Shown: in pieces, positions 18,015 through 26,917 of the stretch
How positions within the stretch are numbered: the stretch's first letter is position 1
Layout of the letters: each line of letters opens with the position of its first letter
From: Geminicoccaceae bacterium
GTDB lineage: Bacteria; Pseudomonadota; Alphaproteobacteria; Geminicoccales; Geminicoccaceae
DNA length: 64,000 nt
Assembly (NCBI GenBank): GCA_028285265.1
Contig: JANQPX010000018.1
Location: 248,001-312,000 of the forward strand
Direction: 5' to 3'
Notes under the pieces: generated by a model
Told to the model about the DNA's origin: nothing
Seen by the model: only the letters and a program-made list of their open reading frames with translations
The model's database searches: none
Translations under genes and position numbers: made by a program

Positions 18015-19331
18015 CTAAGCGTCTTTGGTCACACCGCACCATTCAGCGATGATGACTGACGTTGCAACGATCGAGCGATGGAAGTCGGCGATGTCGATCC
18101 ATTCATTAGCATGTCCAGCCATGGTCAGGCCGCCGCAGAGTGGGCCAAAACCGACGGTCGGCATGGCCTTTTGCACAATCGGGTTTCGAATATCGCTGGA
18201 GGTATGGAGAGGATTGATGATCGGTGTTGCCCCCAAGCGCCGAAGTGTTCCCGCGACCGACTGATAAAGGGCACTCGCCTCCTCGGTTTCAGCAGCGCTC
18301 ACACCAGAAAGCCATTGGATCGTCGGCGGGTTGTCCTGAAGCCAGCCATCTTGCTCGACGGCGGCGGCGATGGTTTTCTCAACCGTCATCATGATGTGGT
18401 CGAGCCTTTCTCCGGGAATCAGACTCATGGCACCACCCAGCTCGCAGTGAGGTGGTATCCTGCTCAAGGCCGACGTCGCGCCGAAATCGCAGTGGGTTAG
18501 CATGAGATTCGTCGAACGTCCGATGGCCTTGTCGATGGTCGGATGGCGAACCTGCAATCCTCGTATCCGATCGAGCTCCAGGAGCGCGTTGGCGATCGGC
18601 ATCATCTTGCTGAAAGGATTGATGGCGCGATGGGCAAAGGCTGTATGGGCTGGTTCTGCTGTGTCCGGTTCCCTTCCTTGAACGCTGATCATGAATTCCA
18701 GCTGTCCGGGCGCATAAGCTTTGATCTCATCAAGACCGCGCCCGGATTCGGCAGGGTGCAGATAAACAGCCGCATCGGCGCCAAGGCCGTGATGCAAGGC
18801 AGCCGCAATGCCGCGCCGATGTTTTTTGCTCGGCGCGCTCGCAAGGAACAGATCGCCGGCTGGTCGAAGGCCGCACAGTTGAAGGAGGCGAATGCCCTGC
18901 ACAAGCATGGTGATCCCAGCGAGATCATCGGCAACACCCCAGCCATAAAGCCGTCCGTCCTGGATTGTGGGTTCGAAGGGGGAGCTACGCCATGCCGGCT
19001 CATCGACAAAAGGCTCGGTATCGGGATGAGCGAACAACAGGAGACTTCGTGCGTTCGGTTTCCCTGGAAGACGGCCGATCAGGCAGCGTTCCATCGTGGC
19101 TGCTGCGACATGCTCAGCTGCAAATTCGTCAACAAGCGGCACCTCAGATGGTCGATAGTCCAGGTGCTCGACGGTACAGCCTGCAGCGCTCATCGATGTT
19201 TCGATCACGCGGTCTGTGGCTGCCCTGCCCTCCTTACCCGCAACGATCAGCTTTTGAAGCAGCGACAAACTCTCTGCCTCGACGGAGGCGTTGGCTACCT
19301 TGATCGTTTCGAGAAGCTCAGACGATGGCAT
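18015..19331 (-). CDS. M20 family metallohydrolase, atypical active site
   Basis: A 438-residue protein with the M20/ArgE/DapE/CPG2 layout. HPD (His102, Asp104) is followed by GVADDLAG (Asp135-Asp136) and then YLHPAESG. The usual catalytic Glu-Glu of M20 enzymes should fall near residues 168-172, but the sequence there reads SKKHRRG. The general base therefore looks replaced, although the metal ligands remain. It lies between the amino-acid ABC ATPase gene (12 bases) and the CUT2 genes. It may release an amino acid from a conjugate for the neighbouring dehydrogenase, or be a divergent subfamily with another chemistry. Confidence 0.87.
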   Translation of the reverse strand: MPSSELLETIKVANASVEAESLSLLQKLIVAGKEGRAATDRVIETSMSAAGCTVEHLDYRPSEVPLVDEFAAEHVAAATMERCLIGRLPGKPNARSLLLFAHPDTEPFVDEPAWRSSPFEPTIQDGRLYGWGVADDLAGITMLVQGIRLLQLCGLRPAGDLFLASAPSKKHRRGIAAALHHGLGADAAVYLHPAESGRGLDEIKAYAPGQLEFMISVQGREPDTAEPAHTAFAHRAINPFSKMMPIANALLELDRIRGLQVRHPTIDKAIGRSTNLMLTHCDFGATSALSRIPPHCELGGAMSLIPGERLDHIMMTVEKTIAAAVEQDGWLQDNPPTIQWLSGVSAAETEEASALYQSVAGTLRRLGATPIINPLHTSSDIRNPIVQKAMPTVGFGPLCGGLTMAGHANEWIDIADFHRSIVATSVIIAEWCGVTKDA

Positions 19332-19343
19332 GACCCTGCCTCG

Positions 19344-20072
19344 TCAATGCGGCAAAATCTTGGCGAGAAATTGCTGGGCGCGCGCGCTTCGATCTTCAGT
19401 GAAGAACGCCTCTTTGCCGCAATCCTCTATGATCTCACCCTTGTCCATGAAGATCACGCGGTCAGCGACCTTTCTCGCAAATCCCATTTCATGGGTGACA
19501 CAGAGCATGGTCATCCCATCGCCTGCGAGCTCCACCATGACATCCAAAACCTCGTTGATCATCTCGGGGTCCAGCGCGGATGTCGGCTCGTCGAACATCA
19601 TCGCCATCGGGTCCATAGCAAGGGCTCGCGCAATCGCCACACGCTGCTGTTGACCGCCGGAGAGGTGGGCTGGGTATTTTGATGCCTGATCGGAAAGACC
19701 GACTCGCTTGAGGAGACCCTCGGCCTTCGCCGTTGCTTCGTCTGCTTTGCGGCCGAGCACCTTTGTCTGCGCGATCACAATATTGTCCAGAATTGAGAGA
19801 TGCGGGAAAAGCTCGAAATTCTGGAAGACCATACCGATCTTGGCACGCAGTTTCGGAAGATCGGTGGACGACGCACCGACATCGATGTCACCAACAACGA
19901 TCTTTCCAGAATCGAAGGGTTCGAGGCCATTGATGCATTTGATGAGCGTCGATTTTCCGGACCCCGAAGGGCCGCAAATCACCACAACTTCTCCCTTCTC
20001 AATCTGCGTCGAGCAGTTCTTCAAGACCTGAAACGTGCCAAAACTCTTTGAAAGATTGTCCATGGTAATCAA
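19344..20072 (-). CDS. Polar amino acid ABC transporter ATP-binding protein (GlnQ-like)
   Basis: A 242-residue PAAT-family ATPase. Walker A is GPSGSGKST, the Q-loop FQNFELFPH, the signature LSGGQQQR and Walker B MMFDEPTSALDPE, with THEMGFAR at the H-loop. Its start overlaps the stop of the fused dehydrogenase gene by 4 bases. The matching binding protein (24048) and permease (24983) are on the opposite strand across the divergent region, so one transporter is split over two divergent operons with its catabolic enzymes. Confidence 0.95.
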   Translation of the reverse strand: MITMDNLSKSFGTFQVLKNCSTQIEKGEVVVICGPSGSGKSTLIKCINGLEPFDSGKIVVGDIDVGASSTDLPKLRAKIGMVFQNFELFPHLSILDNIVIAQTKVLGRKADEATAKAEGLLKRVGLSDQASKYPAHLSGGQQQRVAIARALAMDPMAMMFDEPTSALDPEMINEVLDVMVELAGDGMTMLCVTHEMGFARKVADRVIFMDKGEIIEDCGKEAFFTEDRSARAQQFLAKILPH

Positions 20073-23047
20073 TGGCAGGCTCCATCAAAGCGTTCGAGGC
20101 TGTAGGGCGAGATATCCCAATCAGTTCGGCCCCGGCCTATGAGATCTGCTGTTATCCTGGCGACTGCTGGTGCAAGCGTATAGCCATTGGACGTGATCGC
20201 GTTAAAAAAGCCAGGCTTGCCAGGCGCCTCACCGACAATCGGCGCACCGTCGATATTAACGTTCATGCCACCCCACGTCCTCAGCACATGGAGACCATCG
20301 AGCGTCGGCAAGACACGGCTTGCCACCCAGAGATTGCCTTCAACACTGTCGCGAATCGTGACGTTCATGTTTTGATGCTCGCTATAGCGCGCAGGCCAGG
20401 CGCCACCGATAATGATCCCGCCGGCGGCCAGCTGTTTTAGGCTAAGGTGCCTGTCCGCATGGGCCACAAGTTGCTCAACGAGTGGCGGCGCATAATCGGT
20501 AACGATCATTTGCAGGGGCGCGCTGTAGACCGGCACGTCGAGCCCTGCCATCGCACCGATCTGTCGTGCCCAAGGACCGGCGGCATTGACCACACGACCT
20601 GCTTTGATCACGCCTCTGTTCGTTCTGAGATGCCAAAGGCCGTTATCTTGTTCGAGTGCGATGACATCTGTGCTTCGAAGCAGTCGCGCGCCAAGTCGCT
20701 CAGCGCGCCTCATGACGCTGTACGTCGCGACCAAGGGATTGATCTTCCCCTCACTTGGTGCGTAGGCGGCACCGACGAGCGTGTCGGCAAGGGCCGGCGC
20801 CAGATCTCGCAAATCGCGTCGGCCGATAATTTCGGTATCCAAACCGTAACGACGTTCCAGAGCAGCTTTCTTTTGAAGAAAATCGAGGCCGGTCTCGTTT
20901 TCTGCGATCATGAGGCCGCCGGTGATCCGAATTTCAAAGTCTTTGCCACATTGTTCGGCAAGCTCCTGCCAAAGCGACACGGCCCATGGTCCGAGCGGTA
21001 ATGTTGCTGCGGCGGGGCCACCGCCAGCCTCGGCCTTGTCGCCGAAATCAAAGGATAGGAGCTGAACATGAAGACTGCCGGCATTGGCACCGGAGGCTTG
21101 AAGATTCACATCATCGCGCTCGACCACGAGCACGTCTTCGCCACTTGCCGCAAGCTCATGGGCGAGGCAAGCGCCAACCACACCGCCGCCGATGACCGCC
21201 ACACCGGCTTCAATATTGTCGAAGGATGGCGCCGGTGTCGGCCGCGATAGATTCGGCGAGCCTGCACGCTGATGACCACCCCATTCGCTCTTTTCCAATG
21301 CAAGTGCCGATGCGGGGAACGGTTTGACCGGCAAACGCGGCGCCATGGCCGGACGGGACGTCACACTCGCCCCCTTGCTCAACAGATGAGCAACCGTCGG
21401 CAGGCAGTAGCGTCCCTGGCACCGCCCCATCCCGAGGCGAAGGCGTCGCTTGAGCACGGCTAGGCTGGTTGCACCGCTCTTTATCGCGTTTTGGATTTTG
21501 CCAAGCGTCAGCGTCTCACAGCGGCAGATGATCGTCTCGTCAGACAGATGATCCAGCGAGACGGGTGGTGCTTGGAACAGTGACCAAAGCGCGTCTTGGA
21601 AACGAAACGCCGTTTCGAGCCGGCGATGCGCATCAGCGAATCGGCGACTGTTGGTTTCAAAACCCAGCTCGCGTGCTGCCGCCATCCCGGCGAGTTCACC
21701 TTTGGCTAACGCGACAGACGCTCCTGCGACCTGGGCACCATCACCAACTGCGAAAACATCTTCGACGCTCGTCGCACCAACCGTCGAGACGTCAACAGCA
21801 AGACTTCCGAGATGCCGCTCATCCCAACGCATCTTGCAGCCGAGGGCGCGGGCAATCTCGGAGGACGCGATGAAACCATAGCCTAGACAAACGACATCGC
21901 CGGCAAGACGCATTTGCTGATCGCTATCCGGTCGACCATCTGGACCGATCGGAGCGACATCGATGGCATTGACGCGTTGATCACCATGCGCGGCGATCGC
22001 CATGTGTGACCATAAAACCGGAACCCCTGCCCTCCTTAGCTGAAGCAGATAGCTGGCACCCCGGATCATATTGCTGGGCTCGCTTCGTAGTGCCTTTGAA
22101 AGGGTCGGCCAACTTTTGAAGCTCGGACGGGCAGCGCTCTCGACGACGGCAGCGATGTCGACGCCGAGGCTCACCAGGTCGGCAGCTAGCTGAAAATTGA
22201 GCGGGCCATTGCCGGCGATGACCACGCGCTTCCCGGGCATCACCTGCTGACTCCGAACCATCGTTTGCAAGGCGCCGGTGGTCATAACACCAGGCAGAGT
22301 CCATCCAGGAAATGGCATGGGGCGCTCAAGAGCGCCGGTCGCCAGGATCAGCCGTTGCGGGTGAAAGACGACCGCCTCGCCATCAACCAGCGCCAACACC
22401 TCATCCTTCGCAAAGGCACCGAAGACGGTGACGTCGTTTAAGCATTGAACACCGGCGGCACGAACTCTTGCGAGGAGCGCTTCACCGTCATTGAACTGAC
22501 GGTCTGGTGGTGCCGCCGCCTCGTGGGACGATGCAATCGGCTTATAATACTGCCCGCCACTGTCGCTGCGTTCGTCGAGAACAACCACCGATGCCCCGGC
22601 GTGACGTGCTGCGACTGCTGCAGACAAACCTCCCGGTCCCGCCCCGATCACAAGAACGTCGACCTCTCTCTCCGAGAGCGCCTTGCCAACCGGTCGATTG
22701 GCCAGGGGCATGACGGGATCGTCCGCCTTTCCAGAAGGCTGTGTCGAGCGCACCCTTTCACCACCACGCACCTTGGACATGCAAGCACGTTGCCCAAGGC
22801 GTCCATCGATGGTGACGGCACATTCGAAGCACGCCCCCATCCCACAATAGACTCCGCGCCACTTGTCGGTTTGATCACGGCGTATGGTTGCGATGCCGTG
22901 GGCGGCGAGCGCGCTCGCAATCGTCTCGCCCTTGAACGCTTCGATCTCATGTCGATCGAAATAAAAGGAGACCGGCTGGCCGATAGGCCTGACGCCTTGT
23001 CGCTTCAAGCGCATGATGGCAGCAGAGGCAGAACCATATCCGATCAA
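20069..23047 (-). CDS. Three-module flavoprotein dehydrogenase (HcnABC/opine-oxidase/D-hydroxyproline-dehydrogenase-like fusion)
   Basis: A 992-residue single polypeptide. Residues about 25-105 form an HcnA/SoxA-like [2Fe-2S] domain with Cys68, Cys73, Cys76 and Cys89. Residues 129-480 are a pyridine-nucleotide-disulfide-type FAD domain (VIGAGPGG, 133-140). Residues 500-560 form a BFD-like cluster site with Cys508, Cys510, Cys543 and Cys548. A linker near 570-610 leads to a D-amino-acid-oxidase domain (VIGGGVVGA, 618-626). Known relatives (HcnABC, opine oxidase, D-hydroxyproline dehydrogenase) carry these as separate subunits. The start is TTG 23047 or ATG 23014. It would oxidise an imported amino acid or imino acid at the membrane and pass electrons to the respiratory chain. 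The next gene (ATPase) overlaps it by 4 bases. Confidence 0.9.
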   Translation of the reverse strand: MIGYGSASAAIMRLKRQGVRPIGQPVSFYFDRHEIEAFKGETIASALAAHGIATIRRDQTDKWRGVYCGMGACFECAVTIDGRLGQRACMSKVRGGERVRSTQPSGKADDPVMPLANRPVGKALSEREVDVLVIGAGPGGLSAAVAARHAGASVVVLDERSDSGGQYYKPIASSHEAAAPPDRQFNDGEALLARVRAAGVQCLNDVTVFGAFAKDEVLALVDGEAVVFHPQRLILATGALERPMPFPGWTLPGVMTTGALQTMVRSQQVMPGKRVVIAGNGPLNFQLAADLVSLGVDIAAVVESAARPSFKSWPTLSKALRSEPSNMIRGASYLLQLRRAGVPVLWSHMAIAAHGDQRVNAIDVAPIGPDGRPDSDQQMRLAGDVVCLGYGFIASSEIARALGCKMRWDERHLGSLAVDVSTVGATSVEDVFAVGDGAQVAGASVALAKGELAGMAAARELGFETNSRRFADAHRRLETAFRFQDALWSLFQAPPVSLDHLSDETIICRCETLTLGKIQNAIKSGATSLAVLKRRLRLGMGRCQGRYCLPTVAHLLSKGASVTSRPAMAPRLPVKPFPASALALEKSEWGGHQRAGSPNLSRPTPAPSFDNIEAGVAVIGGGVVGACLAHELAASGEDVLVVERDDVNLQASGANAGSLHVQLLSFDFGDKAEAGGGPAAATLPLGPWAVSLWQELAEQCGKDFEIRITGGLMIAENETGLDFLQKKAALERRYGLDTEIIGRRDLRDLAPALADTLVGAAYAPSEGKINPLVATYSVMRRAERLGARLLRSTDVIALEQDNGLWHLRTNRGVIKAGRVVNAAGPWARQIGAMAGLDVPVYSAPLQMIVTDYAPPLVEQLVAHADRHLSLKQLAAGGIIIGGAWPARYSEHQNMNVTIRDSVEGNLWVASRVLPTLDGLHVLRTWGGMNVNIDGAPIVGEAPGKPGFFNAITSNGYTLAPAVARITADLIGRGRTDWDISPYSLERFDGACH

Positions 23048-23054
23048 CCCTCAC

Positions 23055-23076
23055 CATCTTGGTCATGTACAAGATG
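23055..23076. promoter_or_regulatory. Inverted repeat in divergent promoter region, candidate operator
   Basis: CATCTTG, 8 bases, CAAGATG: perfect 7-bp arms in the 78-base gap between the fused dehydrogenase (minus) and the DapA-family gene (plus). The 22-bp size and central position fit a GntR- or LysR-type operator governing both arms. No regulator gene is nearby. Confidence 0.5.
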
Positions 23077-23125
23077 AGTATTCTCTGTCCTAATGACCTT
23101 AAGCAAGAGGGAGGGACGTTGAAGC

Positions 23126-24019
23126 ATGCGGCAGTTTCGCGGCACCTACACGGTCCTGGTAACCCCATTTACGTCGAACGGATCAGCCGTTGACGTCAAG
23201 GCTCTGCGTCAGTTGGTGAACTGGCAGATTGAGCAAGGCATCCACGGCCTGATCCCACTCGGCAGTACCGGTGAGTTTCTCTCGATTAGCCGTGAAGAAC
23301 GCCAGCAGGTTATCGAGATCTGCGTCGCCGAAGCGCGCGGACGTGTGCCTATCCTGATCGGCACCGGTGCTGAAGCGACCTTCGATGTCATCGAGCTTTC
23401 ACGCGAAGCGGAAGCGATGGGTGCTGATGGGGTGATGATCATTCCGCCCTTTTATTCGACACCGACCGATGATGAGTTGTTCGTGCATTATCAAAAGATC
23501 GGGGAAGCGATTTCGATCCCAATCATGGTCTACAACAACCCGGCGACCGCCAATGTTGATCTGTTGCCGTCGACGCTCGCGCGTCTTAGCAACATCGATG
23601 CTGTCACGATGGTCAAGGAGTCGACGCTCGAGGTTACCCGCGTTCGCGACATCATCGAGCTTTGCGGCGACCGCATGACCGTCTTTGCCGGAATCCTCGG
23701 CTACGAGTCCTTCTGGCTTGGCGCCGAGGGATGGGTTGCCGTTTGCTCCAACATTATGCCTAAGGAATCGGCAAGACTGTTCGAGCTGGTGGCTGACGAA
23801 CAGGATCGTGACGCGGCGCTCGCCTTATATAAAGACATCCTACCTATCGTGCGCTGGGTCGGCGGTCATCGTTATGTCTCGGCCAGCAAGGCAGCACTCT
23901 CGATGATGGGCATGCCTGTTGGCGAACCGCGGCCGCCGCGACTGCCGTTGCCGGACCATGAGCGGGAAGATCTGGCCGCGATATTGCATAATCTCGGCTT
24001 GGTCGCGTCCTCTACCTAG
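23126..24019 (+). CDS. DapA/NanA family aldolase-dehydratase
   Basis: A 297-residue TIM-barrel lyase. It has GSTGEF (about 46-51), the Tyr136 site in VYNNP and the Schiff-base Lys164 in TMVKEST. The family includes dihydrodipicolinate synthase, N-acetylneuraminate lyase, ketodeoxysugar dehydratases and pyrroline-4-hydroxy-2-carboxylate deaminase. Being divergent from a D-hydroxyproline-dehydrogenase-like enzyme and followed by amino-acid transporter genes, a deaminase/dehydratase acting on the dehydrogenase product is the best guess; true DapA is unlikely. GGAGGG lies 10-15 bases before ATG 23126. Confidence 0.92.
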   Translation: MRQFRGTYTVLVTPFTSNGSAVDVKALRQLVNWQIEQGIHGLIPLGSTGEFLSISREERQQVIEICVAEARGRVPILIGTGAEATFDVIELSREAEAMGADGVMIIPPFYSTPTDDELFVHYQKIGEAISIPIMVYNNPATANVDLLPSTLARLSNIDAVTMVKESTLEVTRVRDIIELCGDRMTVFAGILGYESFWLGAEGWVAVCSNIMPKESARLFELVADEQDRDAALALYKDILPIVRWVGGHRYVSASKAALSMMGMPVGEPRPPRLPLPDHEREDLAAILHNLGLVASST

Positions 24020-24047
24020 CGACAACAAATAAGAAAGGGAGAACGAT

Positions 24048-24881
24048 ATGCCTCAAAAAACAACAATCGCATTGGTCTCAGGCATCGCATTCGGGATGAT
24101 CGCGGCGTCAGCGCATGCGCAAGATTGCGAACCCAAAGTTGCCGATGATGCGCTGATCACGCCGGGCACGCTCACCATGTCCACCAACCCCACTTTGCCA
24201 CCGATGCAGTTTGTCGACTCGGATGGCAACCTCAAAGGTATGCGGATCACGCTCGGCGACGAGGTCGCCAAGCGTCTTTGCCTGGAGCCGGAATACATCC
24301 GTATCGAATTCTCAGCCATGATCCCTGGTCTTCAGGCCGGGCGCTGGGATGTCATCAACACTGGCATCTTCTGGACAGAAGAACGCGCTGCGATGATGCA
24401 GATGATTCCCTATGAAGCACAGGCGATCAGCGTCTCGGTACCAGCAGGCAACCCTGCCGGCGTTGCGGCGCCGGAAGACCTCGCCGGCAAAGCAGTCGGT
24501 GTCGAGATTGGTGGGTTCGAAGAAGCCAAGTTGAAGCTGCTTGCGGAAGAGCTCGAGGGCCAAGGGCTGGATCCGATCAACGTTCAGACCTTCGACAATT
24601 TCGCAACGGCCTATCAAGCCCTTCGTGCGGGTCAGACCGACGCCACCGTCACCATCGATTCGACGGCCGCGGAGTACGCGGCGCGCGGCGAGTTTGACCG
24701 GGCCATTTCCGGCATGTTCGCGACGCCAGTTGCTCTCGCCATGGCCAATGAGGACCTCGCCAATGCCATCCTCGGCGTGCTGAACGATATGATGGAAGAC
24801 GGCAGCTACCAAGCCCTGCTCGACGAATACGGCATTCTCGCCAATACGGAACCCTTCGAGATCCGTGGTCCCAGCAGCTAG
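24048..24881 (+). CDS. Amino acid ABC transporter substrate-binding protein (family 3)
   Basis: A 277-residue periplasmic protein. The signal peptide (VSGIAFGMIAASAHA) precedes a type-II binding fold: GTLTMSTNPTLPPMQF, the FSAMIPGLQAGRWDVI segment typical of PAAT receptors, and a C-terminal LLDEYGIL. AAAGGGAGA lies before ATG 24048, 28 bases after the DapA-family gene. It belongs with the permease at 24983 and the ATPase at 19344. The ligand is probably the amino acid or opine oxidised by the fused dehydrogenase. Confidence 0.94.
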   Translation: MPQKTTIALVSGIAFGMIAASAHAQDCEPKVADDALITPGTLTMSTNPTLPPMQFVDSDGNLKGMRITLGDEVAKRLCLEPEYIRIEFSAMIPGLQAGRWDVINTGIFWTEERAAMMQMIPYEAQAISVSVPAGNPAGVAAPEDLAGKAVGVEIGGFEEAKLKLLAEELEGQGLDPINVQTFDNFATAYQALRAGQTDATVTIDSTAAEYAARGEFDRAISGMFATPVALAMANEDLANAILGVLNDMMEDGSYQALLDEYGILANTEPFEIRGPSS

Positions 24882-24909
24882 CAGCTGAATGCAGAAGGCG
24901 TTCGTTGAT

Positions 24910-24938
24910 GCCGCCTGCCTGAAGACACAGGCAGCGGC
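24910..24938 (+). other. Intercistronic stem-loop after binding-protein gene
   Basis: GCCGC-C-TGCCTG pairs with CAGGCAGCGGC across the loop AAGACA: an 11-bp stem with one bulged base. It lies 29 bases after the binding-protein stop and 45 bases before the permease start. No T-run follows. The position matches stems that protect the 3' end of abundant binding-protein mRNA and lower permease expression. Confidence 0.5.
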
Positions 24939-24982
24939 TTCAGCGAAAGCGCCGGTACGCCAAGCCCAAGCGGGCCCAATTC

Positions 24983-25684
24983 ATGAATAAGCAAGTCTGG
25001 GACTGGGGTGGTTTCTTCGACTACCTCTCCAATGAATTTCTGTTTTATGGGGTCTTGACCACCCTCGGACTCACGGTTGCGGCGATCTTCGGTGGGTTAA
25101 TCCTTGGCGTCGTGCTGGCCTTGATGCGCATGTCGCCGCTTCGCCCTGTCTCGATCATCGCGCAAGCCTATATCTGGCTGTTTCGCGGCACGCCACTTCT
25201 GGTCCAGCTCTTAATCATCTACACTGGTCTTCCGCTTGCGATCGGCGTCCGCTTCAGCGTGCTCGAAGCAGCGCTTCTCGGTCTCATCCTGAACGAAGCC
25301 GCCTATCTTGCCGAGATCGTTCGTTCCGGCATTCTTTCCGTGCCCGAGGGCCAGAGCAATGCTGGCAAGGCACTGGGCTTCACGAACACTCAGGTGATGC
25401 GCTACGTCGTCATGCCCCAGGCAACGCGGATCATCATCCCACCGCTTGGCAACAGCGTGAACGGCCTTTTGAAGACCACATCGGTCACATCAGTGATCTC
25501 GATGGAGGAGTTACTACGGCGCACGCAAATTCTGATCCAAGAGAAATTCCTGGTGCTCGAGCTCTTCGCCGTTGCCGCTATCTATTATCTGATCTTGACC
25601 ACACTTTGGGACGTCGTTCAGCGCCGGATCGAGGCACGTTACGGCAAAGCCTATAGCAAGGTGCAGATCCCGGAGAGCTATTAG
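24983..25684 (+). CDS. Amino acid ABC transporter permease (HisM/GlnP type)
   Basis: A 233-residue inner-membrane permease with about five membrane segments. WLFRGTPLLVQL and the EAA-like NEAAYLAEIVRSGILSVPEG motif are hallmarks of the polar amino-acid family. Only one permease is encoded with this system, so it probably acts as a homodimer. It works with the receptor at 24048 and the ATPase encoded at 19344-20072 on the other strand. Confidence 0.94.
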   Translation: MNKQVWDWGGFFDYLSNEFLFYGVLTTLGLTVAAIFGGLILGVVLALMRMSPLRPVSIIAQAYIWLFRGTPLLVQLLIIYTGLPLAIGVRFSVLEAALLGLILNEAAYLAEIVRSGILSVPEGQSNAGKALGFTNTQVMRYVVMPQATRIIIPPLGNSVNGLLKTTSVTSVISMEELLRRTQILIQEKFLVLELFAVAAIYYLILTTLWDVVQRRIEARYGKAYSKVQIPESY

Positions 25685-25725
25685 CGACTTTAGCTGACCT
25701 AAAGAGGTGAGGACACTTACCAAGC

Positions 25726-25772
25726 CGTCAAAACGCGTTGACGCGCAGGCCCGAGAGCGTCCATGCTATTTT
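25726..25772 (+). promoter_or_regulatory. Candidate promoter with overlapping inverted repeat
   Basis: The 146-base gap before the 25831 binding-protein gene holds CGTCAA-AACGCG-TTGACG (25726-25743). Its right arm, TTGACG, could also serve as a -35 element. CATGCT, 18 bases further on, is a possible -10. Upstream, CTTTAG-CTGAC-CTAAAG (25688-25704) is a second small repeat just after the permease stop. The layout would let a repressor cover the -35 box. This is pattern-based only. Confidence 0.33.
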
Positions 25773-25830
25773 TAAGGCCAAAATGCTGCTTCAGCAGCCA
25801 AAGAAATGCCGTCTTATAGGGAGGATCGAT

Positions 25831-26847
25831 ATGATCGACGTGAAATGTATTTTCGCAGCGGGATTAACTTTTGCTGCCCTTCAGGGCTTTGCCATCGCTG
25901 ATGAAACAACGCGTGTCGCCCTGGTCCCCGGTGGCCCTCATCCTTACTTTGCGGCTTGGGAGCAAGCTGGCGTCGATGCTGCTGCTGAGTTCGGGCTTGG
26001 TGCGGCGGACTACAAGGTGCCGCAAAAATGGGAACTCGGGCTCCAAAACCAGATGCTGGAAAGCCTTGTAACCCAAGGGTATAACGCCTTCCTCGTTTTC
26101 CCCGGCGACCCTGTCGGGACGGTAGCCATCGCCGACGAGCTCGCTGATACCGGCGCTCCTGTCATGGCCCTTGCTGGCTGTCTGAAAGACCCTTCAAACG
26201 CCGTTTTTTGTATGGGAACCGATACAGGCAACTCCGCCTATCTAGGCACCAAGGAGTTGCTGGCGGTGCTTGGAGAGGGAGCGAAGATTGCCCACTTCAC
26301 TGGCTTCCTGGTCGATCCCAATACGCAGCTGCGCATCGATGCCGTGGAGAAAGCAGCTGCCGAAGGTGGTGCTGAGGTCGTACAGGTGATTGCAGATATT
26401 GATGCACCCGAACCGGCAGAAGAGAAGATCAACGCCTATCTCGCAGCTCATGCCGATGACGTTGATGGCATTATCACCACCGCCTGGGTACCGGCGGTGG
26501 TCGCATCTAACGCACTTCGCAAGATTGGCGACAAGCGAATCCAGATGGTTGGTATCGACCACGACGAGGTCGTTTTAGGCGCCATCAAAGATGGCTTTGT
26601 GCACGGTACGATGCTGCAAAACCCCTATGGGCAGGGATATATCGGCTCCTTTGCGGCTGACAGACTCCGCTCGGGCTGCACCGTGAAGGCGGACGCGCCT
26701 TTCAAATCGAACGCACTCACCGACAAATTCATCGACAGCGGGACAGTGTTTGCCGGCATCGACGATGTCGACAACTACGTCGTCTCTATGCAGTCGATTA
26801 CCGAAGAGCTCTTCGAAACATTCGAAGCGACGTATCTCGATTGCTGA
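25831..26847 (+). CDS. Sugar ABC transporter substrate-binding protein (CUT2)
   Basis: A 338-residue periplasmic protein. The signal peptide ends near residue 23 (QGFAIA), followed by a Peripla_BP_4 fold with TRVALVPGGPHPYFAAWEQ, VFPGDPVGTVAIADEL and a C-terminal receptor tail. I chose ATG 25831, with GGGAGG 7 bases before it; a longer frame exists but lacks such a site. It is the first gene of an operon with two permeases, a tandem-domain ATPase and an aldo/keto reductase. The reductase suggests that the ligand is an aldose. Confidence 0.92.
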   Translation: MIDVKCIFAAGLTFAALQGFAIADETTRVALVPGGPHPYFAAWEQAGVDAAAEFGLGAADYKVPQKWELGLQNQMLESLVTQGYNAFLVFPGDPVGTVAIADELADTGAPVMALAGCLKDPSNAVFCMGTDTGNSAYLGTKELLAVLGEGAKIAHFTGFLVDPNTQLRIDAVEKAAAEGGAEVVQVIADIDAPEPAEEKINAYLAAHADDVDGIITTAWVPAVVASNALRKIGDKRIQMVGIDHDEVVLGAIKDGFVHGTMLQNPYGQGYIGSFAADRLRSGCTVKADAPFKSNALTDKFIDSGTVFAGIDDVDNYVVSMQSITEELFETFEATYLDC

Positions 26848-26858
26848 GACATGCTTTC

Positions 26859-26884
26859 GTGCGGAGCCTGGAATCGCTCCGCAC
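26859..26884 (+). other. Intercistronic stem-loop after binding-protein gene
   Basis: GTGCGGAGC, loop CTGGAATC, GCTCCGCAC: a perfect 9-bp stem, 11 bases after the binding-protein stop and 33 bases before the first permease. There is no T-run. It is the same architecture as the stem at 24910, and probably adjusts expression of the receptor against the membrane components. Confidence 0.55.
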
Positions 26885-26917
26885 ATTCATCCGACGTAAC
26901 TGGCGGTATCGCTGACC

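Noticed and set aside
18543..19682. 379-codon plus-strand frame opposite the M20 gene
   Set aside because: Composition is typical of an antisense shadow and no domain is recognisable.
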